Below, piece after piece: positions 32,118-41,011 of a stretch of DNA of 61,693 nucleotides. Source of the stretch: CAWUKT01 sp963923035 (GTDB lineage Bacteria; Bacteroidota; Bacteroidia; J057; JADKCL01). The stretch's first letter is position 1. Each line of letters begins with the position of its first letter. The stretch is from assembly GCA_963923035.1 (NCBI GenBank), contig CAWUKT010000038.1, positions 1 through 61,693 on the forward strand, in the 5' to 3' direction. Made by a program: the position numbers and the translations under genes. Below the pieces are notes generated by a model. It was not told the origin of the DNA. It ran no database searches and saw only the letters and a program-made list of their open reading frames with translations.

Positions 32118-33707
32118 TCAGGTTGGCTCAATGTAAAATCTTATTTCGTCAGGATCATCCGACGGGTATCGACTTCCTCGCCGTTGACGATGAGGCTGTA
32201 GAGGTACATGCCGGCATCCAGTTCGTTGCCGCGGATGGTGACCGCGTCGGCGTCGGCGTCCAGGTCGTAGGCCCGGAGCTGGCGGCCATTCATATCGAAT
32301 GATGAGCATTTGGCCAGTAGCGCCGGGGGCCAACGCGTAGCGGATTTGGGTGCTTTCGGAGAACGGATTCGGGACGTTTTGGTAGAGGACGCTGGATGGC
32401 GTCTCGTTGGGATTGGCGCTCGCCGAATTGACTTTGGAGGCTGCTTTGTCCCCTTGCAAGGCGGCCAGTTGTGCTTTCACTTCGTCCATTTCCTCCTCCA
32501 GCCGCTGAATCCGCAGGTCCTTTTCCGCCATCGATGCTCCCTGCTCCTCTATCTCCGCCTGCTGCGTTACGATGATGCCCTGCTGCTCCTGCATGCCTTT
32601 GGTCAGGATCGGGATGAAAGCCATGTAATTGACCGTGCGGAACTCAAACGGGCGGCCGGGGTCGAAGTTCTCTTCGTCCAGGTTCTGGCCGAGCATGGCC
32701 GTGGCGCGGCCCACCAATTCGGGGAAGACTTCCTCCAATTCCTGGGCGATGAAACCGTGTTGCTGGCCAGTGGCAAGGTTGATGTCGGCGTATTCGCCTT
32801 TGGTTTTGAATTGGTAGGTGGTAGGGCGGAGCTGCATGATTTGCTCCAGGGTCGCGGATTCATCCTGAATGTCTTCTTTCAAGCGACGGTCAGAGCCCTG
32901 GGTAAGGGTGCCGGTCACGTTGACATTGCCGAAGAAGAAACCAGCAAAGCTGTTGGGGGAAACATCGGCGCGACCAGAGACACCATAAGCGCTCCGGTTG
33001 GGATTATCTCGGTTGTCCGCCTCGCCAAAGACACCGTAGTTTGCACTGACCCCATTTCCAGCTAAACCAAAGACTCCATATTGAATGAAACCGATCCCCC
33101 CGGATGTATTTGCACCAGATGCTCGCCCTAAAACTCCATATAACCCACCTTCTCCTGCAACTCCAGAAGTTAACAGACCTGTCGAAGTGGCCCTCAACCC
33201 ATTGGTAGAATTGTCCTGAACCACTACCCGGGCATTGATGGGATTGTCAGTGCCAAACCCTACCCGACCATTGGGCAATGCGGTCATTGCCGTGGTAATG
33301 GCCGATGGATTGGTGATTGAATTGATGAAATTCAACCGAAATTTAGATTGGGTATCTGGTCCCCACTGCAGTTCAAAATCAAGAACTCCACTGGAATTGT
33401 TGTCATTGAGACTGAGCGTTGCACTCTGCTCGCTGTCCTGGATGCGCATCCCGTAAACAGGCAAAGGGATACCTGCTGAAGTAGGACTTCCGATCCCTAT
33501 CCATCGATCCGATGAACCAAAACTGCCGAAATTACCTGCTTGGATATGGGCCAATTGGTTCCCATTCAGAGCGGTATTTATGAAATTGGGAGTATTCCCG
33601 CCCGGCTTTCCGACGAGAGGTTGCGCCGAAAGAGGAGTCAAAAAGCTAAAGGATAGCCAAAGGAGTCCCACGAGCCCAAATCGGGCTTGAACAGTAAAAA
33701 ATTGCAT
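32118..33707 (-). CDS. T9SS fibre protein with S74 self-cleaving chaperone domain, copy 1, frameshifted C-terminus
   Basis: 529 aa as read. A signal peptide runs to about residue 28. A conserved N-terminal block covers 33-170 (NFINTALNGNQLAHIQ, DRWIGIG, FELQWGP), a variable GVxG-repeat region 175-260, then the Peptidase_S74 domain about 270-370, starting QGSDRRLKEDIQ. Ser272 and Lys277 match the S/K dyad that self-cleaves phage tail-spike chaperones. A coiled coil follows to about 435. The sorting domain starts NVPNPFSESTQIRY, but after TGQMLI the frame is lost. A one-base insertion near 32297-32303 explains this: the next frame reads DMNGRQLRAYD to DTRRMILTK and would stop at 32141. As read, the last 60 residues are nonsense. 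Confidence 0.78.
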   Translation of the reverse strand: MQFFTVQARFGLVGLLWLSFSFLTPLSAQPLVGKPGGNTPNFINTALNGNQLAHIQAGNFGSFGSSDRWIGIGSPTSAGIPLPVYGMRIQDSEQSATLSLNDNNSSGVLDFELQWGPDTQSKFRLNFINSITNPSAITTAMTALPNGRVGFGTDNPINARVVVQDNSTNGLRATSTGLLTSGVAGEGGLYGVLGRASGANTSGGIGFIQYGVFGLAGNGVSANYGVFGEADNRDNPNRSAYGVSGRADVSPNSFAGFFFGNVNVTGTLTQGSDRRLKEDIQDESATLEQIMQLRPTTYQFKTKGEYADINLATGQQHGFIAQELEEVFPELVGRATAMLGQNLDEENFDPGRPFEFRTVNYMAFIPILTKGMQEQQGIIVTQQAEIEEQGASMAEKDLRIQRLEEEMDEVKAQLAALQGDKAASKVNSASANPNETPSSVLYQNVPNPFSESTQIRYALAPGATGQMLIIRYEWPPAPGLRPGRRRRRGHHPRQRTGCRHVPLQPHRQRRGSRYPSDDPDEIRFYIEPT

Positions 33708-33883
33708 GGTGAAAACTGGTTAAGAGTAATTTAAACTTGTTGAAAGCAATGACAGATTGACCTTTCAAGTCCAACACCCTTTGACAGGATTTGTTCATCC
33801 CAACAACATAAATCCGGAGAACCCTGGACAGGATCCCCCGGACGATGCGTGGTTTCTAACTATTTACAATACTGGTTATCAGA

Positions 33884-35380
33884 TTACTTTGTCAGAATCA
33901 TCCGACGGGTATCGACTTCTTCGCCGTTGACGATGAGGCTGTAGAAATACATGCCGGCTTCCAGTTCGTTGCCGCGAATCGTGACGGCACCTTCGGCGCC
34001 GTCCAGGTCATACGCGCGGAGCTGCCGTCCATTCATGTCGAAGACGAGCATTTGACCGGTCGAGCCAAGCGTCAACGCGTAGCGGATTTCCGTGCTTTCC
34101 GAGAAAGGATTCGGAGCGTTTTGGTACAAGACATTGGCGCTGGTTTCGGAGGCCGATCCGGTTCCTTTCAGGCTAGGATCCAGATTCGCCAGCTGAGCTT
34201 TGATCATGGCCACTTCCTCTTCCAAGGTGCGGATACGCTCATCCTTCTCTTCAATGCTGATTTGCTGCTCCTGAATCCCCTTGGTCAGGATCGGGATGAG
34301 CGCCATATAATTGACTGTGCGGAATTCAAACTGACGACCGGGAACGGGAGTTTCGGCGTTCAGGTCCTGGCCCAGCATGGCTGTGGCGCGGCTCACCAAT
34401 TCGGGAAAGACTTTCTCGAGTTCCTGGGCAATGAACCCGTGCTGCTGGCCAGGAGCGAGGTTCAACTCCGCAAATTCACCTTTGTTCTTGAACTGATAGG
34501 TGGTCGGACGGAGCTGCATGATTTGCTCCAGGGTCGCGGATTCATTCTGGATATTGTCTTTCAAGCGGCGGTCCGAACCTTGGGTCAGGTTACCGGTCAC
34601 ATTGACATTACCGGAAAAGAAGCCAGCCAAAGAATTGGAATTGCTGGTCGAGGCCGAGCCAAATACAGCATAGGCAAATCTCGTGGTATCAGCAAAATTG
34701 CTGGCAAAACCATAAACTCCGTAATTGTTGATGCCGGAATTGTTGGCCACACCATACACACCTAACTGAACGCCGATGTTGTTTCCTGAGTTCCCAAAGC
34801 CATACACACCGAACAAACCTCCAGCTCCCTCGACCCCACTCCCAAAACTAGATTCAGAGGTTCCCCGTATGGCGTCCAGCACAGAATCCCTGACCACTAC
34901 GCGGGCAAAATTAGGATTGTCTTCTCCGAAACCGACGTTTCCCCTTGGAATGGCGGTCATCGCCGTGGTGATGGCGCTCGGACTGGTAATTGAGTTGATA
35001 AAGTTCAGACGGAACTTTGATTCAAGCTGTGGTCCCCACTGCAATTCAAAGTCCAGGTTGCCGCTGGAACCGTTGTCGTTGAGACTCAAGGTACCGCTCT
35101 GACCGCTGTCCTGGATGCGCATGCCGTATACTGGTAAGGCGCTGCCACCGAAAGTAGGATTGCCAATTCCGATCCAGCGATCGGTCGCGGTAAAATTGCC
35201 AAAGGTACCGGCCTGGATATGCCCCAATTGGCCCCCATTCGCATTGGTATTGACAAAATTGATGAGGTTGCCGTCGGGCTTGCCGATAAAGGGTTGGGCC
35301 TGGAGCGTCGTGGAGAGACCGAAGAAAAGCATGAGCAGAAATGCCATGCCCAAGTGGTTTTTAGAAGTTGGAGTGCGCAT
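33884..35380 (-). CDS. T9SS fibre protein with S74 self-cleaving chaperone domain, copy 2
   Basis: The protein is 498 aa and intact. Signal peptide 1-29 (LQAQ). The same N-terminal block as its neighbours (NANGGQLGHIQAG, DRWIGIGNPTFGG, FELQWGP) precedes a variable region with GVYGFGNSG and GVYGVANNSG repeats at 175-245. The S74 domain begins NLTQGSDRRLKDNIQ with Ser269 and Lys274. It includes QQHGFIAQELEKVFPELV and EFRTVNYMALIPILTKG. A coiled coil (EEKDERIRTLEEEVAMIKAQ) and a type A sorting domain (NAPNPFSESTEIRY to DTRRMILTK) follow. The domain order is fibre, chaperone, sorting signal. Phage relatives trim the chaperone after trimer assembly; the same is inferred here. Confidence 0.9.
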   Translation of the reverse strand: MRTPTSKNHLGMAFLLMLFFGLSTTLQAQPFIGKPDGNLINFVNTNANGGQLGHIQAGTFGNFTATDRWIGIGNPTFGGSALPVYGMRIQDSGQSGTLSLNDNGSSGNLDFELQWGPQLESKFRLNFINSITSPSAITTAMTAIPRGNVGFGEDNPNFARVVVRDSVLDAIRGTSESSFGSGVEGAGGLFGVYGFGNSGNNIGVQLGVYGVANNSGINNYGVYGFASNFADTTRFAYAVFGSASTSNSNSLAGFFSGNVNVTGNLTQGSDRRLKDNIQNESATLEQIMQLRPTTYQFKNKGEFAELNLAPGQQHGFIAQELEKVFPELVSRATAMLGQDLNAETPVPGRQFEFRTVNYMALIPILTKGIQEQQISIEEKDERIRTLEEEVAMIKAQLANLDPSLKGTGSASETSANVLYQNAPNPFSESTEIRYALTLGSTGQMLVFDMNGRQLRAYDLDGAEGAVTIRGNELEAGMYFYSLIVNGEEVDTRRMILTK

Positions 35381-35464
35381 AAGATTTCCTTTACGGGGTA
35401 AAAAATGGGTAATCAGGGAAAATGGGCGGGGGAAATTCCCCCCCCGGTAAATGGTCTTGCTGAA

Positions 35465-36988
35465 TTATTTCGTGAGGATCATCCGACGGGTATCGATTTC
35501 CTCGCCGTTGACGATGAGACTATAGAAATACATCCCGGCTTCCAACTCGTTGCCTTCAATGGTGACCGAATTCTGGTCGGCCCGAAGGTCGTAGGACCGC
35601 AACTGCCGGCCATTCATGTCGAAGACGAGCATTTGACCGGTCGCGCCGGCATTCAATTCGTAGCGAATCAGCGTGCTTTCGGAGAACGGATTGGGCGTGT
35701 TCTGGTACAGGACATTCGCCGAATTTCCATTGGGATTGGCCTGGCTGCCTTTGAGGCTGCTGCCGCTCTTCATCTCCGCCAACTCCGCTCTGATGTCCGC
35801 AATTTCCGCTTCCAGGCGGAGGATGCTGTTGTCCTTTTCCTCCATCAAGCTTTCCAAGTCAACTATGGTCGTCTGCTGCTCCTGCATTCCCTTGGTCAGG
35901 ATCGGAATCAGGGCCATGTAGTTGACCGTGCGGAACTCAAACTGGCGACCGGGGCTGAAGTTCTCTTCGTCCAGGTTCTGGCCGAGCATGGCCGTGGCAC
36001 GTCCCACGAGTTCGGGGAAGACTTCTTCGAGTTCCTGGGCAATGAATCCGTGCTGCTGACCAGAAGCGAGATTCAGATCGGCAAACTCGCCTTTGTTCTT
36101 GAACTGGTAGGTGGTCGGGCGGAGCTGCATGATTTGGTCCATCGTGGCGGCTTCATTTTGGATATTGTCCTTCAAACGGCGGTCAGAACCCTGGGTTAGG
36201 ACACCCGTCACGTTGACATTGCCGGAAAAGAAGCCGGCCAGGGAGTTGGTATTGTTGGTCGAGGCAGCTCCAAACACGCCGTAGGCCAGGCGAAGAGTAT
36301 CGGAGAAGTTACTCGCCGAGCCATAGACTCCATAATTGCTGATGCCAGGATTGGTGGCCAATCCGTAGACGCCCAATTGGATGCCCGGGTTGTTGGCGGT
36401 ACTGCCACGTCCGTAGACGCCGAATAAACCTCCGATTCCTTCGACTCCAGCTCCGACAATATTGTCGGAAGTGGCGTTCAGACCATCGGCTCCGGGTTCC
36501 ACGATGACGACCCGGGCCAGCCCGGGATTGTCTTCGCCGAATCCTACCCGGCCATTCGGCAGCGCAGTCATGACATTGGTGAGCGCAGCCGGATTTGTGA
36601 TGTCATTGATAAAGTTCAGGCGGAATTTGGAGCCCGCTTCCGGTCCCCACTGCAATTCAAAGTCCAGGTTACCAGCGCCTCCGTTGTTGTTGAGGCTCAT
36701 GGTTGCACTTTGTTCTGAGTCCTGGATCCGGATTCCGTATACGGGCAGCAAGGCTCCTCCAAAAGTGGGATTCCCAATGCCGATCCATCGATCAGCAGCA
36801 TTGAAACTGCCAAACGCACCACTCTGGATATGGGCCAATTGGCCGCCATTCGCGTTGGTATTGACAAAATTGATGAGGTTCCCGTCGGGTTTGCCTGCTT
36901 GCTGGGCCTGGAGGCTCGCCGACAGGCCAAAGCATAGTAGGAAGAGAAAAGCGATGCCCAAGGGGGCTTTGGTGGTTGAGTTAAACAT
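35465..36988 (-). CDS. T9SS fibre protein with S74 self-cleaving chaperone domain, copy 3
   Basis: The protein is 507 aa from the ATG at 36988 (MFNSTTKAPLGIAFLFLL), which opens a signal peptide ending LQAQQ; the frame upstream to 37093 adds a leader with no signal. It shares the N-terminal block, the variable GVYG-repeat region (FGVYGRGSTANN, LGVYGLATNPG) and the S74 domain from VLTQGSDRRLKDNIQ with Ser268 and Lys273. A longer coiled coil (MEEKDNSILRLEAEIADIRAE) and an intact type A sorting domain (NTPNPFSESTLIRY to DTRRMILTK) follow. The copies differ mainly in the variable repeat and coiled-coil segments. Intact copy. Confidence 0.9.
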   Translation of the reverse strand: MFNSTTKAPLGIAFLFLLCFGLSASLQAQQAGKPDGNLINFVNTNANGGQLAHIQSGAFGSFNAADRWIGIGNPTFGGALLPVYGIRIQDSEQSATMSLNNNGGAGNLDFELQWGPEAGSKFRLNFINDITNPAALTNVMTALPNGRVGFGEDNPGLARVVIVEPGADGLNATSDNIVGAGVEGIGGLFGVYGRGSTANNPGIQLGVYGLATNPGISNYGVYGSASNFSDTLRLAYGVFGAASTNNTNSLAGFFSGNVNVTGVLTQGSDRRLKDNIQNEAATMDQIMQLRPTTYQFKNKGEFADLNLASGQQHGFIAQELEEVFPELVGRATAMLGQNLDEENFSPGRQFEFRTVNYMALIPILTKGMQEQQTTIVDLESLMEEKDNSILRLEAEIADIRAELAEMKSGSSLKGSQANPNGNSANVLYQNTPNPFSESTLIRYELNAGATGQMLVFDMNGRQLRSYDLRADQNSVTIEGNELEAGMYFYSLIVNGEEIDTRRMILTK

Positions 36989-37542
36989 AAGAAGAGTGTT
37001 TGAGGGTAAAAATGGGTATTCAAACGAGGAGACGGATTGGCAAGATTTCAGCCTCCCCGAACGTACAGTTGTTGGAGCAAGGGAAATGGACATGGGAATG
37101 TTTCCCGTCCAAGGGTGATCTTGGCGGATAAATTGATTGAATAATCCGATTTGGATCGATTTACGCGCTGTCAGCGCATAAGTCAGCCTGACCAGACTTT
37201 GGGAGTGGTATTTCGCATGGTAGAAATTTTAAAGGGTGACTAAAAAACTGATTTACGTGAATTGTGTAAGAATAAGATAGGAAAAATTCAACGACCTAAC
37301 AAGGACATTGAACGATTTCATATACTCTTAAAGGTAACCGACCAGCCCAATTGGTTTAAACAAGGTCCTCATAACCAGACGTCATTTTCCCCCAGAAACT
37401 CTCTACTGCAATTCAAACATCTGTATTTCCCTGTTCTCCCCGCATTTCCCAGCATCCGAAATGCTTATCCATTTGTCCCAACCATTCTACAAAAAATGGG
37501 AGCAGACCTTGGCCTCCTCCCATTGCTCCGATGTAACAGGAA
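36989..37542. other. 554-bp intergenic region between fibre copies 3 and 4
   Basis: No gene seen; short frames have no coding character. It carries a perfect 6-bp inverted repeat GCGCTG-T-CAGCGC at 37165-37177, within the likely promoter region of copy 3, which may be an operator. The 3' part is the downstream end of copy 4, and no clear terminator was identified. Confidence 0.4.
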
Positions 37543-39190
37543 TTATTTATCCGCCGTGATGATCATCCGTTTCACCTCGACTTCTACCCCATCGGCGATG
37601 AGGGCGTACAGGTACATCCCCGCTCCCAGACGGCTGGCGTCGAGGGTATAACTCGACTCGCCCCGCTCTTCCAGCCGCGTCTCCAGAATTTGCTGGCCCT
37701 GCATGTCATACACGTAAAGGGACGCACTCCGCACGGAAGCGGGCAGGAAATAGCCGATTTCCGTGGTCCCACCGAAGGGATTGGGACGGTTTTGGTACAA
37801 TTGCGGAAGGAGTTCCTCATTTTCCCTTTCCCCCACCGCCATCTTCTTCATCTCGCCCCGCAACTCTGCGATCAGGATTCTCTGCGCCGCCAACTCCTCC
37901 TCCATCGACTGGATGCGCAGGTCCCGGGCTTCGATCCCCCGCTGTTGCTCCTGCATCCCCTGCGTCAAAATGGGAATCAGGGCCACGTAATTCACCGTTT
38001 TGTACTCGATCTGAGGGAGAACATCCCCCTGGGTGGAAAGATCGGCAGTAGCGTCCAGACCGATTTGCTGGCGGGCTTTCCCGATCAATTCCGGGAAGAC
38101 CTCTTCCAATTCCTGGGCGATGAACCCGTGTTGCAGGCCGCGGGCCAGGTTCAGCTCCGCCATTTCCCCATCCGTCTTGTAGGTATAGGTCTTGGGTTGG
38201 AGCTGCATGATCTGGTCGAGCGTCGCCGATTCCGATTGGATGTCTTCTTTGAGCTTCCGGTCTGATCCAAATGAAAGGGCCCCGGTGATGTGGACGTCTC
38301 CGGCAAAGAAGCCCGCAAAACTGGAGCTCAGGCTGGGTTGAGGCAAGGGCGTGGCAATCCCGTAGACACCATAATCCGTCACAACCGGGGTTCCAATGGT
38401 CAGACAAGGTTCCGAGGAAAACTGCGGGGTGATTCCCAGGACGCCATAATTGAAAGCGCGGTTGTCAGCGATCCCATAAGCGCCAATATTGGCGCCTTCG
38501 AAGAAGCCATTGCAAGCAATTGCTTGGTTAAAAGAGCCATAACGGGTGGGAACCATTATGGGCTGGTTGAAGTTGAATCGGCCTACACTCTGGTTGAAAG
38601 CGCCGATCTGGTCGCCGTCGAAGAAGCCGCCCGTCCCGAGGGGTATTGTTGACGCCCGCAATAGCGTTCTGCGGGCCGATCGCTCCGGCAATCCCGGCGG
38701 ATATCACTTCAAGCCTTGCATTCTGGGGATCGTCCTCCCCAATACCCAAATTTCCGTTGGGCAAGGCCGTCAGGATGGTCGTGATCGCACTGGGATTGTT
38801 GATGTTGTTGATGAAATTGAGCCGGAATTTGGAATCCGTGTCGGGGCCCCACTGCAATTCAAGGTCCAGGTCACCGCTGGAATTGTTGTCGTTGAGGCTC
38901 AGGGTGCCGCTTTGGCCCGCATCTTGGATGCGGATGCCGTAAACGGGCAGTGAGCTCCCGCTGAAGGTGGGATTCCCGATCCCAATCCAACGATCCGAAG
39001 TCGTAAAGCTGCCCAGCGCACCGCTCTGGATATGCGCCAACTGGCCGCCATTGGAATTTGTATTGCTGAAATTGAGGGCGTTTCCACCGGGCTTGCCGAC
39101 CTGCTGGGCGGAAAGGGTTGGGGAAATGAAAACACAGAGCACAGAAATACTGGCAAGTCCCCGGAGGGCTTGGGTCAAAAAATGTCGCAT
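37543..39190 (-). pseudogene. T9SS fibre protein with S74 domain, copy 4, split by a frameshift
   Basis: Two overlapping minus-strand frames carry the two halves. The N-terminal half (39190 to about 38640) starts MRHFLTQALRGLASISVL and has the array's shared block (NSNGGQLAHIQSG, DRWIGIGNPTFSG, LELQWGPDTDS). The other frame (to 37543) continues with variable repeats, an S74 domain (FGSDRKLKEDIQ, same Ser/Lys spacing), a coiled coil and a divergent sorting domain (NRPNPFGGTTEIGY to KRMIITADK). Removing one base of the GGGG run at 38640-38643 (CCCC on the coding strand) joins them as AGVNNTLGTGG. It is therefore frameshifted, or expressed only after slippage or after correction of a sequencing error. 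Its S74 core is the most divergent of the four. Confidence 0.75.
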
Positions 39191-39479
39191 GCAAATGTCA
39201 ATTAAAGGGTGATGTAATTGTAAAAATTGAACTGATATTACCGCCTTACCCAAAAGATAACCAGCAATTCACGGAAATAAAACACGATTTTGCCCACTTC
39301 CCTTTCACGGCTGAACCATCGCTTCGACATGATCACCCGCCCCAGAAAAATAGGCGTGAAGGGGACAAAGATTAAATGTAAATTTTATTTTAAGATTTTC
39401 GGCTTGCTTGGGTCTTCAGGCAAATGGAGGTAAACTATTGAGGTCTATCGGAAATTTGATTCATTATACCGCCTGTCCT

Positions 39480-40931
39480 ATGAGTCTGCATGCAACTGGT
39501 CGCTCCTTTTTCTCTGTACTCCTCCTACTGCTTTGTGCCGCGCTCGTCTTGTTGCCGGGCTGCAACAAGAGTGGCTGCACGGACCCCACTTCCCTCAATT
39601 ACGATCCCGACGCGGATACCGATGATGGCACCTGTACCTATGCGGCTGCCACTTCCTGCATTTCCATCGTTGACAATGGAAATGGCACCGGGACCACGAC
39701 CTGGACCAAAAACAACTGCTACCTCCTCGAAGGCCGGGTTTACGTGAACAGTGGCCAGGTACTGACGATTGAGGCCGGCACCGTGATCAAAGGAAAGTTG
39801 GATTCGGCCGGGAAAGGGTCAGTCCTGATTGTAGCCAAAGGAGGACGCATTGTCGCGCAGGGAACTGCCGCAGAACCAATTGTCTTCACCGCCGAACAAG
39901 ATGATGTCGCTGATCCCAATGACATGGCCTCCAACGCCCGGGGGCTGTGGGGTGGTCTGATCTTGTTGGGAGAGGCTCCTCTAAATACCTTTTCCGGGGA
40001 CTATGTTCCGCCATTTCCCGACGATCCCCGGGATGCCTACGGCGGCACCAACAATGCGGATGATTCAGGCATCCTGCAATACGTCTCCGTCCGCTACGGT
40101 GGGGCTGACATTGGAAGCAACAACCCCATCAATGGTGTAACGCTCGCGGGAGTGGGCTCCGAAACCATTGTTGAACACGTCGAAGTGTACAATGGCATGG
40201 ACGATGGCTTCGAATGGTTTGGAGGAACAGTGGACGGAAAATGGCTCGCTGCTGTCAACTGTTCGGACGATGCGTTTGACTACGACCAGGGCTATCGAGG
40301 CAGGGGACAATTCTGGTTTGGGCTTCAGAACAATGGAAATGATTGTTTTGGGGAGCACGACGGGGGGACCAACCCCGAAAATGGAACCCCATTTGCCAAA
40401 GCCATCATCTCCAATGCCACCTACATCGGGCCGGGTCAGGGAGTTGGTGGAAGTTTTATCGAATTCAAGGACAATGCCGGAGGTGAATACCACAACAGCA
40501 TCTTCAGTGACATCGGAACCCCAGTTCAGATTGAGATCACTTCCGATGCTAATCATTCCTACAACCAGTTTCTTGCTGGCAACCTGGTATTTGAGCAGAA
40601 CATATTCTACTCCGTTTGCACAACAGGCTCCACCAACGTCCAAAACAGCTTCGGAATATCTACCCCGGATGCGGCAGTCGACTCCACCACCCTCTCCAAC
40701 GCAACGACCGATATTCGGAGCACCGTGGCTCCGATCAATGTCTTCGATCAGGATCCCGGGGTTCGAGGCGGTACCCCGACCCAAGTTCAGCCAGCCGGAG
40801 TAGCCTTATCCGGAGCGGTGACCCCGTCCGGAATCTGGTTTGACCAGGTCAGCTACCGGGGAGCTTTTGCTCCCGGCCAAAATTGGCTGGTCGGATGGAC
40901 CGCCACCGACGAGCAAGGGCTCGTCCAATAG
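39480..40931 (+). CDS. surface lipoprotein, beta-helix type, unknown function
   Basis: The protein is 483 aa from the ATG at 39480. A signal peptide ends in the lipobox LVLLPGC, about residue 26. CTDPTSLNYDPDADTDDGTC, a Cys/Asp calcium-loop-like motif common in marine Bacteroidota, follows. The body has parallel-strand repeats (VYVNSGQVLTIEAGTVIKG, LIVAKGGRIVAQGTAAEPI, VEHVEVYNGMDDGFEWFGG). GTVDGKWLAAVNCSDDAFDYDQG is typical of a large uncharacterised lipoprotein family in this phylum. No sorting domain. It converges on the FG-GAP/OmpA gene, with a minus-strand terminator between them. Confidence 0.82.
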   Translation: MSLHATGRSFFSVLLLLLCAALVLLPGCNKSGCTDPTSLNYDPDADTDDGTCTYAAATSCISIVDNGNGTGTTTWTKNNCYLLEGRVYVNSGQVLTIEAGTVIKGKLDSAGKGSVLIVAKGGRIVAQGTAAEPIVFTAEQDDVADPNDMASNARGLWGGLILLGEAPLNTFSGDYVPPFPDDPRDAYGGTNNADDSGILQYVSVRYGGADIGSNNPINGVTLAGVGSETIVEHVEVYNGMDDGFEWFGGTVDGKWLAAVNCSDDAFDYDQGYRGRGQFWFGLQNNGNDCFGEHDGGTNPENGTPFAKAIISNATYIGPGQGVGGSFIEFKDNAGGEYHNSIFSDIGTPVQIEITSDANHSYNQFLAGNLVFEQNIFYSVCTTGSTNVQNSFGISTPDAAVDSTTLSNATTDIRSTVAPINVFDQDPGVRGGTPTQVQPAGVALSGAVTPSGIWFDQVSYRGAFAPGQNWLVGWTATDEQGLVQ

Positions 40932-40950
40932 CATCCCCCTCCCACCTTGC

Positions 40951-40986
40951 AAAAAAGCCGGAGAACCCACCAATGGATTCCCCGGC
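40951..40986 (-). terminator. intrinsic terminator of the FG-GAP/OmpA gene
   Basis: On the minus strand GCCGGGGAA, 12-nt loop, TTCTCCGGC, then six T. A nine-bp stem with one G-T pair, 26 bp after the stop at 41012. Confidence 0.85.
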
Positions 40987-41011
40987 CCAATTTGTATCCC
41001 ACTGTTCGCAC

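Noticed and set aside
32118..39190. Prophage remnant because of phage-type S74 domains
   Set aside because: Genes have signal peptides and T9SS sorting domains, with no other phage genes nearby.
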